30,041 nt of DNA from Pedobacter sp. UBA1654. Lineage in GTDB: Bacteria > Bacteroidota > Bacteroidia > Sphingobacteriales > Sphingobacteriaceae. The position numbers were made by a program, and so were the translations under genes. The notes beneath the pieces were generated by a model, which was given only the letters and a program-made list of their open reading frames with translations, did no database searches and was not told the DNA's origin. Below, piece after piece: positions 15,868 to 23,937 of the stretch (positions are counted from its first letter, which is position 1; each line of letters begins with the position of its first letter). The stretch lies in contig DCLG01000030.1 of NCBI GenBank assembly GCA_002320935.1, positions 3,554 through 33,594 of the forward strand, written 5' to 3'.

Positions 15868-16305
15868 ATGAAAGGATTGATTAAAAATAACATTTCATTT
15901 TTATTAAGGAGTGTCGCTATTGCTGGTATGCTTACGAGCCTGGCAATTGTGGCGCATGCACAGGAATATATCGCACCTACAAATCCGGCCAAGCCGGGAA
16001 AAGCGCCTGGTGCAAAAGTCAGGTTGCTGAGCTCAAATGGACAAACCCAAAACTATCTACTTGTACTTTCCCCTGGTGATGAGTTAATGTCAGGTATTGC
16101 TGCCTTTGCTGAGCAATATCATGTTGAATATTGCACATACACATTTAAGTACCGCCATTGAGGATGGAAGCGTTCATGGAGGGCATTTATTTGAATTAAT
16201 CGTAGGTCCCACTTTGAAGTAATGATTACGGTTGAACCCACGGCGATCTACCAAAAAGTCAGCCCTGAAATTAATGCTCTGGTAGTTGATCCAACTTTAA
16301 AATAG
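15868..16305 (+). pseudogene. Broken secreted PPC-domain (DUF296) gene
   Basis: It begins with a signal peptide (MKGLIKNNISFLLRSVAIAG ... AHAQ) and a proline-rich linker, then the PPC-domain start NYLLVLSPGDELMSGIAAFAEQYHVEY. The middle of the domain is missing. Homology resumes in another frame with HTHLSTAIEDGSVHGGHLFELIVGPTL, and a further 1-base loss leads to VMITVEPTAIYQKVSP and the end VDPTLK. So the gene has an internal deletion of several dozen codons and two frame changes. PPC domains in bacteria occur in DNA-binding and secreted proteins of unclear role. This copy should be inactive. Confidence 0.85.
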
Positions 16306-16391
16306 AATAGGTTGAAACCCAATGATGTTAGGGCCTTTGGTGGGCTAACTTAACACTAAAACATTCTTAAAAACAATACTACATACACATA

Positions 16392-17276
16392 ATGAATATA
16401 CAACATCTAAAAATTAAACCGATCATTTTCATACTTCTGAGCTTTTTCTCTATAAGTCTATATGCTCAGAATCTAAAGCAACCAAGATACTTTATGCAAG
16501 CTGGCCCGACGCCAAAAGATGCAATTCCTTACGGCAATAACGCCAAAGCTGGCCGCTATCTAAATACAGGTAAGGCTAACATATACTATGAAATTTACGG
16601 GAAAGGGAAGCCTATAGTGGTATTGCATGGGGGAATCGTTGGATCAACCCAGGAAATGGGTCAATTTATTGATAGCTTGTCCAAAACGTATCAAGTCATT
16701 GCGGTTTCAACTAGAGGTCATGGTAAATCAGAAATGGGATCTGAAGCGCCATCTTATGAACGTAAAGCAGCTGACATAAATGCAATTCTCAGCACGGTGA
16801 CAAAAGACAGTGTAACTGTTCTAGGCTTTAGTGACGGGGCATATACTGGCTATTTCCTTGCGGCAATGCATCCCGAAAAAGTAAAAAAGCTGATTGCAAT
16901 AGGCGCGGGGGAATGGAAGCAAGATTTCAGAACATTTAACAATACACGCGAGGTACTATTTCAATTGGATAGTTTGTATTTCAAGCAACAACTAGCGCTG
17001 AGCCCACAGCCGGAGCGTTTTGATGAATGGCTAGGTACGCTGAATAAGTATTACAGCTCTTTAAATATCGGCAAAGAGATTTTTGGAAAGGTCCAGTGCC
17101 CATCTTTGATCATTGCTGGAGAAAAGGACCAAAATGCGCCACTTGAAACGGTTCTTGCAGCTTATAAGATGATTCCGAATAGCCAATTGAGCATAATTCC
17201 AAATGCACCGCACCCAGCTTTCTTAGTCAATTTTTCGGCAGTATGGACAAGCATGACTCCCTTTTTAGATAAATAG
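16392..17276 (+). CDS. Secreted alpha/beta hydrolase
   Basis: A 294-aa protein with a signal peptide (FILLSFFSISLYAQ). The alpha/beta-hydrolase core has the oxyanion segment VVLHGGIVG (77-84), nucleophile elbow GFSDGA (S147), acid D246 (AGEKDQNAP) and H274 (NAPHPAF), so the catalytic triad is complete. Resembles Bacteroidota hydrolases often annotated as oxidoreductase- or esterase-like. Substrate unknown; probably periplasmic. It leads a gene group with spacings of 33, 11 and 11 bp to the next three genes, indicating one operon. Confidence 0.9.
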   Translation: MNIQHLKIKPIIFILLSFFSISLYAQNLKQPRYFMQAGPTPKDAIPYGNNAKAGRYLNTGKANIYYEIYGKGKPIVVLHGGIVGSTQEMGQFIDSLSKTYQVIAVSTRGHGKSEMGSEAPSYERKAADINAILSTVTKDSVTVLGFSDGAYTGYFLAAMHPEKVKKLIAIGAGEWKQDFRTFNNTREVLFQLDSLYFKQQLALSPQPERFDEWLGTLNKYYSSLNIGKEIFGKVQCPSLIIAGEKDQNAPLETVLAAYKMIPNSQLSIIPNAPHPAFLVNFSAVWTSMTPFLDK

Positions 17277-17309
17277 AACATCATATTAATTAGTAAACAG
17301 ACAAGCACA

Positions 17310-17666
17310 ATGGAACAGGAAACCATAACAAACCAGGTGTTAACACATCACCTTATCGCCTTTGGAAACAACGATCTTGAAGAGATAATGAAAGACTACA
17401 CTGAAGAGTCGGAAGTATTTACGCCTTCAGGACCACTAAAAGGACTTGAAGCAATTCGGGCATTTTTTGAAGCATTTTTTAAGGCTATCCCGACTGGTTC
17501 CGCATTTGAGATGAAACAACTTAGTGTTAAAAACAACCTGGCCTACATTGTATGGACAAGTGAATCACCTGTGGCTAAAATCCCTGTGGGTACCGATACA
17601 TTTTTTCTTGATGGTGATAAAATAAAGTACCATACCGTGGCCGATTACAGATTAACAAACAATTAA
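17310..17666 (+). CDS. SnoaL-like (NTF2 fold) protein
   Basis: A 118-aa cone-shaped NTF2-fold protein. The N-terminal helices (TNQVLTHHLIAFGNNDLEEIMKDY) are followed by the typical acidic 'YTEESEVFTPSGPLKGLEAIRAFF' region (residues 29-52) and a curved sheet ending in HTVADYRLTNN. The SnoaL/DUF4440 families include small-molecule isomerases and hydratases as well as non-enzymatic proteins. No signal peptide. Second gene of the hydrolase operon. Confidence 0.88.
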   Translation: MEQETITNQVLTHHLIAFGNNDLEEIMKDYTEESEVFTPSGPLKGLEAIRAFFEAFFKAIPTGSAFEMKQLSVKNNLAYIVWTSESPVAKIPVGTDTFFLDGDKIKYHTVADYRLTNN

Positions 17667-17677
17667 AAAGGAATCAC

Positions 17678-18058
17678 ATGAATGCACAAAATCAAAAATC
17701 GTTAGTTGAACAACTGATTTCAGCTTACCAAAAAGCAGTAAATGACAAAGATGCTGCTGCAATATCAGCATTCTATACCTCTGACGGCTCCTTACTGGCT
17801 GAAGGTTTCAAATCCATTGCCCAGGCTAAGGCTAGTGAAAGATATTTTCTAAAAGCAGATGTAAACATCAACTTTTCTATCAAAGAAGTAACAGTTGAAG
17901 GATCATACGCTTTTGTAGAAGCACGGGCTAAAATAAAGATAAAGGACCTTAAAAGCAATACAGAGCTTAATAAGAATACAAGAGACTTGTTTATCCTGAA
18001 AAATACGGAAGGTGACTGGAAAATATATCGTTATATTTTCAATAGCTTCCAGGCTTAA
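17678..18058 (+). CDS. Second SnoaL/DUF4440-like protein
   Basis: A 126-aa NTF2-fold protein with the standard start LISAYQKAVNDKDAAAISAFYTSDGSLL (13-40) and an end typical of the family, NTEGDWKIYRYIFNSFQA. It is 11 bp after the previous SnoaL-like gene but only distantly similar to it, so the pair is not a recent duplication. A preceding AAAAGGAA could act as ribosome binding site. Probably cytoplasmic; reaction unknown. Confidence 0.88.
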   Translation: MNAQNQKSLVEQLISAYQKAVNDKDAAAISAFYTSDGSLLAEGFKSIAQAKASERYFLKADVNINFSIKEVTVEGSYAFVEARAKIKIKDLKSNTELNKNTRDLFILKNTEGDWKIYRYIFNSFQA

Positions 18059-18069
18059 ACCTCTGGTAA

Positions 18070-19050
18070 ATGGAATCTATGTTAGCTGCAGTATTACACC
18101 AACCAGGCGGGGCTGAAAATTTGGTGTTGGAAGAAAGATCGGTACCTGTCCCCATGGGGGATCACGTGCTTATAAAGGTAAAAGCTTTTGGTCTGAATCG
18201 CTCAGAGTTGATGACTAGAAAGGGCTTGTCGCCAGAGGTCAGTTTTCCGCGAGTTCTAGGAATAGAGTGTGTGGGGGTAGTGGAAGAGGATCCTAGTGGT
18301 GAATTTAAGAAGGGGCAGAAAGTTGCAGCTTTCATGGGAGGAATGGGTAGAGATTTCGACGGTAGTTATGCCCAGTATTGTCTAGTTCCAAAATCGATTA
18401 TTCAACCTTTTGTCAGCAACTTAAGCTGGGATAAGCTTGGTGCAATTCCAGAAATGTTCCAAACGGTTTATGGTTCCTTACACCTGGCCCTAAAAATTCA
18501 CAAAGGAGAAGTCATACTGATAAGAGGAGGAACTTCCTCTATTGGCATGCTGGCTATTAAACTTGCTAAATTACACGGCCTAACCGTACTCGCAACTACA
18601 AGAAACCCTTCCAAAAAAGAGCTGTTAGCAGTCAATGGTGCAGATCATGTCCTTATAGATGACGGCAGCTTATTATCAAAATTAAAGCGGCTGTATCCCA
18701 ATGGCGTCACAAAAACGCTGGAACTAATAGGTGCCACTACCTTAAAAGATTCTCTTGATTGTACGGCGCCATTTGGAACAGTGTGTATGACAGGTATGCT
18801 GTCTGAGCAGTGGTCAATAAATGATTTTGCGCCCATGGAATACATTCCTGCAACAGTTAATCTAACCATTTATGATAGCGGTCAGATCAGGGTTGAAAAA
18901 GAGCATTTTCAGCAATTCATACTGGATGTGGAGGCGGGAAGGATCGAACTTAGTGTAAATCGCACCTTTAATTTAAAGGATATAAAAGAAGCGCACCGTA
19001 CAATGGAAAGTAATGCTGGTGCCGGAAAAATTGTTGTATTGACAAACTAA
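18070..19050 (+). CDS. Medium-chain (quinone oxidoreductase-like) zinc-type alcohol dehydrogenase homologue
   Basis: A 326-aa medium-chain dehydrogenase/reductase. The N-terminal GroES-like domain has VKAFGLNRSELMTRKG (38-53) and PRVLGIECVGVVEE. The cofactor domain has ILIRGGTSSIGMLAIKLAK (150-168), matching the NADPH-binding loop of the quinone oxidoreductase branch, then LELIGATTL. The cysteine and histidine ligands of catalytic zinc are not apparent, consistent with the zinc-free quinone reductase group. Last gene of the operon begun at 16392. A second Met at codon 4 is an alternative start. Confidence 0.9.
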   Translation: MESMLAAVLHQPGGAENLVLEERSVPVPMGDHVLIKVKAFGLNRSELMTRKGLSPEVSFPRVLGIECVGVVEEDPSGEFKKGQKVAAFMGGMGRDFDGSYAQYCLVPKSIIQPFVSNLSWDKLGAIPEMFQTVYGSLHLALKIHKGEVILIRGGTSSIGMLAIKLAKLHGLTVLATTRNPSKKELLAVNGADHVLIDDGSLLSKLKRLYPNGVTKTLELIGATTLKDSLDCTAPFGTVCMTGMLSEQWSINDFAPMEYIPATVNLTIYDSGQIRVEKEHFQQFILDVEAGRIELSVNRTFNLKDIKEAHRTMESNAGAGKIVVLTN

Positions 19051-19108
19051 AATTTATGCATATAAGCTCCGAGCATCTTGTTAGCTCAACAATAAAACCC
19101 CACTCAAA

Positions 19109-19546
19109 TGAAAAAAGCCGATACCCATTTTTTTTGTTCTAGATGGTACCTTGCGGTCATTTACAGTTGACCATGATGGAAACGAACATGTGATGCAATT
19201 GCATTTGAGGGCTATTGAGTTTCGAACCTTTCGAGTTTCATTACTCAACGCCCGGAAAAATGTTTATTGAGTCCCTCAAGGATTGTAAGGTCGTTCTATT
19301 GCATCATCATGAACTCGAAATATTGCTCGACAAAATTCCAACCTTGGAAAAGTTCTTTCACCAACTTTATCAAAGGGCTTATGTAGGATTCAGAAGCTCA
19401 TAAATTCCAGGGCTAGTAAAACTGCAAAGGAACAATATAAGTCGCTCATTTCACAGCACCCAGATATTGCAAAAAGGATACCGCTTGGATACATAGCTTC
19501 TTATTTGGGCATAACGGCTGAATCCTTAAGTAGAATTCGTAATTAA
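19109..19546 (+). pseudogene. Decayed second Crp/Fnr-family regulator
   Basis: Fragments of one regulator occur in shifting frames. FFVLDGTLRSFTVDHDGNEHVMQL near 19127-19200 is the barrel. GKMFIESLKDCKVVLLHHHELEILLDKIPTLEKFF near 19255-19365 is the barrel end and dimer helix. RIPLGYIASYLGITAESLSRIRN (19476-19546) is the DNA-recognition helix and stop. At least two frameshifts and a loss of the N terminus separate them. It is a paralogue of the intact regulator at 15177, not a copy, since the sequences differ. Inactive as it stands. Confidence 0.85.
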
Positions 19547-19591
19547 ATGGCTAATGAAAGATAGAAGCTCATGCACGTATTATTTAAATTT

Positions 19592-19607
19592 ATTAAAATA
19601 GTTTAAG
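19592..19607 (+). promoter_or_regulatory. Operator-like site upstream of the LamG-like gene
   Basis: ATTAAAATAGTTTAAG matches CTTAAACTAGTTTAAG at 14 of 16 positions. It lies 56 bp before the start of the secreted LamG-like gene. No second site at 23 bp was found. Confidence 0.45.
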
Positions 19608-19663
19608 GGTTGAACCAGATTATACATCCGATCTTTAGAAATTACTTAAACATACTATCTAGC

Positions 19664-20341
19664 ATGAAAAACTTAAAGTATTTAGTGGCCATTTGCGTAT
19701 TTGCTTTTTCTTTGAATCTCAACGCGCAAACCTTTCAGCTTAATAGCGAGGTGCTTCAACCTGTCCAGGTAGCCATGTCTATAGAAAAACTTGAAGGCTA
19801 TAAAGTTGTGAAAGTCGTTAAAGATTCCGCAGTGAAAGCAGTCGATGAACCAACGTTTGCAAAAGTGGTAAACAGTGACTTTAAGAATGGGACAATCGAG
19901 GTTAAGGTTCTAAGTAGATTATTGAAAAATGCTCCAGAATATTCCCGTGGTTTCATTGGTCTTGCTTTTCGTATTAACAACGACAACTCAAAATATGAAA
20001 GCATTTATTTGCGTCCAACAAATGGACGAGCACAAGATCAGATAAGACGAAACCATTCAGTTCAATATTATTCCTATCCCGATTATAAGTTTGATCGGTT
20101 GAGGAAGGAAAATCCGGAGGCCTATGAGTCCTATGCTGACATGGACCTAAACAAATGGATAAAGATGAAAATAATAGTCAATGGCACAAAAGCCAGATTG
20201 TATTTAAATGATAATGAACAACCATCCCTAGTTGTTAATGATTTGAAGTTGGGTCCGAACGCATCGGGTGCTATCGGTTTTTTCGTTGACATTGGTACTG
20301 AAGGTTTCTTTCGCGATTTAGTAATAAGCACGCAAGATTAG
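19664..20341 (+). CDS. Secreted LamG/DUF1080-like protein
   Basis: A 225-aa protein. Start placed at ATG 19664 because the signal peptide begins there (MKNLKYLVAICVFAFSLNLNA). The mature part is a single concanavalin-like beta-sandwich: GTIEVKVLSRL, RGFIGLAFRINNDNSKYESIYLRP, SVQYYSYPDY, WIKMKIIVNGTKARLYLN and GAIGFFVDIGTEGFFRDLVI occur in the order of DUF1080 (3-keto-disaccharide hydrolase-like) domains. The catalytic or sugar-binding function is not certain. An operator-like site upstream may place it under the local Crp/Fnr regulator. Confidence 0.85.
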   Translation: MKNLKYLVAICVFAFSLNLNAQTFQLNSEVLQPVQVAMSIEKLEGYKVVKVVKDSAVKAVDEPTFAKVVNSDFKNGTIEVKVLSRLLKNAPEYSRGFIGLAFRINNDNSKYESIYLRPTNGRAQDQIRRNHSVQYYSYPDYKFDRLRKENPEAYESYADMDLNKWIKMKIIVNGTKARLYLNDNEQPSLVVNDLKLGPNASGAIGFFVDIGTEGFFRDLVISTQD

Positions 20342-20697
20342 GCTCGTTAAAGACCTAACTTTATTCACAGAAAGTTTAGAGGAGCATGATTAGCAATATT
20401 CTTGGTAGTATGGACTTAGGTAAGTTCTCTATGGTAGAGGCATTCCTACCTGTTTAGGAAACAAATCCTGAGGTAAGAGAAAGTATAAGCAACCAAGGTC
20501 ATTTGGCAAATTGACTTAGAGTTCTTCCTTTTTTGAGATTATCCTTTCTCTTTTGCCCTTTCTCTTTTGCTAGCTAAAAATATCCAGTGAGTTATCTAAG
20601 TTAAACTCAACTACACTATAGCTATAATATAGAAGTTTCCACATTAACGCTTAATCACCTTGTTAAATGATATATTGAGCTTCTAATCTTAAGTTAT
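20342..20697. other. Intergenic region with one motif site
   Basis: About 356 bp. A 23-codon frame at about 20386-20457 has a GGAG before its ATG but no recognisable product. The hairpin GTCATTTG with CAAATTGAC (20498-20515, one bulge) precedes the motif at 20525. After the motif, TTCTCTTTTGCC and GCTAGCTAAAAAT recall the first bases of the window and the AGCTAAAAG block of the repeat, so a decayed repeat half may be present. Confidence 0.45.
20525..20539 (+). repeat. Orphan motif site with upstream hairpin
   Basis: TTCCTTTTTTGAGAT, one mismatch from the motif. The stem-loop at 20498-20515 ends 9 bases upstream, the same layout as in repeat copies B, C and D (hairpin ending 7-9 bases before the motif). 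Confidence 0.7.
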
Positions 20698-21420
20698 ATG
20701 CTACAGGCTATTGCATCACTTGGCGCTTCAATAGAAGATGACATAAAGAGAGATGATCTCAAACACCTTCTGGACTTACAAGAAAAAAATCTTGAAACAG
20801 TTACTGACAACGTTCCAGGATTATCTTTTTTCAACCAATTTAAAAAAATGTATAATGGGATTCAAGACTTTTTCTTGATGAAAAAGGTTTCAAGATTTCT
20901 TTTTGAAATATCTTCCATGTCTGCCGAAGCTAGAATCCACCTCATTGACAGTATTAATAGCGATCCTGTATATGGACAAAAATTTGGAACTTTTCTCATA
21001 GCAGCGCTAGATAGGCACGATTTCGAGGATAAATCAATCTACTTGGCCCGCGTATGCAAATACTATGAAAACGGCTACTTAACAAGATCTAAGATGGTAA
21101 GATTTAAAGGATTAATTGAGCAAATTGATTTAGAGGATCTTGTAAATTTAAAATACGACGGCCTTTCATGTGTGGGTTATCCAATGCACCACTTAGACAT
21201 TGCTTTGTATCAATTTCAGACGCTTGGCCTTACCAAAGTTAGGACTGGGGGCGAATTAATAAGCAGCGGCCCATTGACGTTAGACCGTATATCATTTAAC
21301 CGGGATAGAGTAGAAGTGGACTTAACTACTTTCGGAACAGAATTTATCCGAGTGATTAACGACTTTTATGAATTACGGGTAATTGACGAAGTAGAAGATG
21401 AGAAAGGTGTAGATAATTAA
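20698..21420 (+). CDS. Hypothetical protein (240 aa), function unknown
   Basis: A soluble, mostly helical protein with no signal peptide. Its N-terminal helices (SIEDDIKRDDLKHLLDLQEKNLETV) lead to an amphipathic stretch FFNQFKKMYNGIQDFFLMKK. The middle resembles helical repeat or TerB-like helical bundles (GTFLIAALDRHDFEDKSIYLARVC). The C-terminal part is strand-rich (RISFNRDRVEVDLTTFGTEFIRVI), suggesting a small winged-helix or beta domain, and ends acidic. I do not recognise a family. It lies alone between a motif site and a small basic protein gene. Confidence 0.7.
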   Translation: MLQAIASLGASIEDDIKRDDLKHLLDLQEKNLETVTDNVPGLSFFNQFKKMYNGIQDFFLMKKVSRFLFEISSMSAEARIHLIDSINSDPVYGQKFGTFLIAALDRHDFEDKSIYLARVCKYYENGYLTRSKMVRFKGLIEQIDLEDLVNLKYDGLSCVGYPMHHLDIALYQFQTLGLTKVRTGGELISSGPLTLDRISFNRDRVEVDLTTFGTEFIRVINDFYELRVIDEVEDEKGVDN

Positions 21421-21657
21421 AATACATTTATGCTCCAGACTCCAAATTAAATGGTTCATTTTATGTTTTGGATCACTTTTAAATATGAAGCCTGTAGTTT
21501 TCATTCAAAAGACATTATCTCTAAGATATTTTTAAAAAGAGAGGGATTTGATCCTCTACTCGGACAATGGACTTCTTAGTTTTAATTGGCTCAAATTTTC
21601 ACTGGAACCTCCAGCGGCACAAGCCATTCACTCGTGCCTTCTGAAGATTGTTTGTAA

Positions 21658-21789
21658 TTATTTTCCTTTTGTGTGTTTGTGTGGTTTTAACGAAGGTGTA
21701 TTACCTGGAGTTTCTTTGTTATCTCGTTGACGCTTATCGGGTTTCCCCGTGGATTCAGCGATTTTTTTTGGTCCTGGTTTAATTGCCAT
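21658..21789 (-). CDS. Small basic disordered protein (43 aa)
   Basis: A frame of 43 codons, MAIKPGPKKIAESTGKPDKR and onward to HKHTKGK, rich in Lys, Pro, Gly and Thr and without hydrophobic core residues. Such short basic tails are seen in nucleic-acid-associated or stress proteins of Bacteroidota, but no family can be named. The composition is coherent along the whole frame and the opposite-strand frame looks random. Upstream lies repeat copy C. Confidence 0.5.
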   Translation of the reverse strand: MAIKPGPKKIAESTGKPDKRQRDNKETPGNTPSLKPHKHTKGK

Positions 21790-21955
21790 AATTTCTTGTG
21801 TTTATGAATGTAATTTATAAATACAATTTAGCTATTTTTTCTCCATTTGGAATTAATACACGTTATGTTTTGACATCCAACTTTAAGAAACATGTCATAC
21901 ACTGTAATCCTTACAACGACGGCAGTTTTCAGTCTTAAAAGCATATATACTAGTC
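21790..21955. other. Intergenic stretch before repeat copy C
   Basis: No gene is visible in this AT-rich stretch; it holds the promoter region of the 43-aa gene and leads into the repeat. No further structured element was seen. Confidence 0.4.
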
Positions 21956-22206
21956 TTCCTTTTTTGATACTCGGTGTTCTTTTTTTAGGTAAGGCACTAT
22001 TTAGTATGTGATATATAGATATAAACACATCATGGTATCTATATATCTATCTGAAAATTACCTTCTTCTTTTGTTGTATTTGGAATAACCTGAGTAAACC
22101 TACAGCTAAAAGAAAATACACTCAATTTAGGTCGGTATACTATAATGGTATTGATATCTGCTGCTCAACTCTAATAGGAGAGTACCTAAGCTTCCTTTAT
22201 TGAGAC
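21956..22206 (+). repeat. Dispersed repeat, copy C, flanked by 15-base direct repeats
   Basis: It starts TTCCTTTTTTGATAC (21956-21970) and ends TTCCTTTATTGAGAC (22192-22206), 236 bp from motif to motif. The AT-rich palindrome is GATATATAGATAT (22010-22022) with TATCTATATATC (22036-22047). The hairpin ACTCT-AATAGG-AGAGT stands 8 bases before the end motif. It matches copy A over almost the entire length. Homology to copy B continues about 20 bases past the 3' motif. Confidence 0.88.
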
Positions 22207-22299
22207 AAATGTTAGCAAGCGCCTACTGTTTAGTAATTCTTACAATCGTAAGGCGGCTACATATGTTCTTTACATAGCAAGAAACAATTAATAATATTT

Positions 22300-23745
22300 T
22301 TAATAGGACGGCAGAGTAAAGTAGAATAGAGATCCCTTCCCTTCAACGGAAGTAAAACCTAAATCACCACCATGTAGCTCAATGATTTCTTTGGAAAGAT
22401 GAAGTCCTAAACCATGACCAGGTATGTCTGTCTTTTTTATTGATCCAGTGCGGCCGAAACGTTGAAACAACTGACTTTGCTCCTGATCTGCAATGCCCAG
22501 GCCGAAATCCTGAACACTTACCTTAACGCTGCTTTCGTCTGCCTCTGTGCGCACAACAATTTGGGTCTGCCCAGGTGAATATTTTACAGCATTTGATAAT
22601 AAATTAGTAATCACGCTTCCAATTTGGATTCTATCTACATATACCACACCATTATCTTCTTCTTTGAATATAATCTGGTGAGAAGATTGACTGGCTTCAA
22701 ATGCTCCAGCTACATCATGCACCAGACTACAAAGGTTGAGCGCTTCCTGGTTAAGCGTCAGTTTGCCCGTAGTCATTCTGGTTGTATCAAGCAGCGCAGA
22801 TATTAAAGCACTCATGTGACTGACCTGCTCACTAATTTTATTTACTGCTTTTTTGACAATGGGCTTCGCATCCTGGAGTTCCCTTTGAACAATCTGTGTA
22901 TATGCCTTTATGACTGAAATCGGGGTCTTTATCTCATGAGAGGCAATTGAAATGAAAACTTCTTGTTCTTTTGCCAGATCTTTGCTTTTCACCCAGTCTT
23001 CAAATTCCAGGCTAAACATCAAGTTTGGTGGTTGATATATCCTGCGAGGCTTAACGCTCATTGATCTTACGCCACTCTGGGGATGGTTAAACTGAACGTT
23101 AAAGCTTGAGTGAAATTTATGGGATTTTAGAGTTTCATCAATTAACGTACGCAATTGCGCAACATTTAGGCCGGCATCAATTACGTCGAAGAACTTTTTC
23201 CCGATAACAAAGGACATTTGTTCAAGGTTAAACAGCTTCAAAAATGAAGAACTTGCATTTATAATTTCCAGGTCCGTATTGAGCATTACTATAGGCTCGG
23301 TATATGACTGCACAATAGTTTTGGCCAGCTCTCTTTCTTCATTGATATTAATATCGGCCTGTTCCTTTTCAGAAATATTCCGCATGATCTTAGTAAAGCC
23401 GATATGCTGCTGTGCTTTGTCAAACAGAGGAAACACAACTCCACTAGCCCAAAACCTATGGCCTCCGTTCTTTACGTGAAATCGCTCGTCGAGGGCCCTT
23501 CCCTCTCTTAGTGCAGTACCAAGTTCAATAGCAGGTACAAGCATTTCTCTATCTTCAGGAGTATATAAAATGTCAGCATTTTTGCCAATTATGTCTGGTT
23601 GTTTATAGTGTAAGACTTTCTCAGCTCCGTTGCTCCATGTAGTTATGTGCCCGCTCTTATCAGTTGTGAAAACCGCGTAATCTGCTAAACTCTGTATTAT
23701 TAAATCGCTGAGCTCAGCGGTTAGGTAATTATCTTCATTCTGCAT
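22300..23745 (-). CDS. PAS-domain hybrid sensor histidine kinase (two PAS)
   Basis: A 481-aa cytoplasmic kinase with no membrane segments. PAS 1 (about 12-130) contains VFTTDKSGHITTWSNGAEKVLHY and the exit DITE-like IMRNISEKEQA. PAS 2 (about 140-250) has PIVMLNTDLEIINASSSFLKLFN. HisKA carries H270 (ISIASHEIKTPIS). HATPase has N-box NLLSNAVKYS (N385), G1 QDFGLGI and G2 GHGLGLHLSKEI. The PAS domains may bind a small ligand or flavin/haem; no cysteine of a LOV domain is visible. It has no receiver, so it must signal to a separate regulator. Transcribed in the same direction as the larger kinase upstream. Confidence 0.93.
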   Translation of the reverse strand: MQNEDNYLTAELSDLIIQSLADYAVFTTDKSGHITTWSNGAEKVLHYKQPDIIGKNADILYTPEDREMLVPAIELGTALREGRALDERFHVKNGGHRFWASGVVFPLFDKAQQHIGFTKIMRNISEKEQADININEERELAKTIVQSYTEPIVMLNTDLEIINASSSFLKLFNLEQMSFVIGKKFFDVIDAGLNVAQLRTLIDETLKSHKFHSSFNVQFNHPQSGVRSMSVKPRRIYQPPNLMFSLEFEDWVKSKDLAKEQEVFISIASHEIKTPISVIKAYTQIVQRELQDAKPIVKKAVNKISEQVSHMSALISALLDTTRMTTGKLTLNQEALNLCSLVHDVAGAFEASQSSHQIIFKEEDNGVVYVDRIQIGSVITNLLSNAVKYSPGQTQIVVRTEADESSVKVSVQDFGLGIADQEQSQLFQRFGRTGSIKKTDIPGHGLGLHLSKEIIELHGGDLGFTSVEGKGSLFYFTLPSY

Positions 23746-23937
23746 TAATATTAAACCCGGGATTATGCGTTTGGTTTGAATAGGTCACCTAGGCAAGTAG
23801 CTGTCGCCTATTATCTGGTGGTGGTACGTTAACAATTTAGCAAGGATAAGTTCACAAGTAGTGGTATCTATCATTAATTAATTAGTTTTCTTTTAATAAT
23901 TTCTTCCTAATACTGCTATTTCCCTTCTATAATCAAT

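Noticed and set aside
21548..21730. 60-codon plus-strand frame
   Set aside because: It lies opposite the better supported 43-aa basic protein gene at 21658-21789 and looks like its shadow.
211..22206. CRISPR array
   Set aside because: The repeated 15-base motif is irregularly spaced from about 100 bp to 8 kb and there is no cas gene; the repeats are not a CRISPR.
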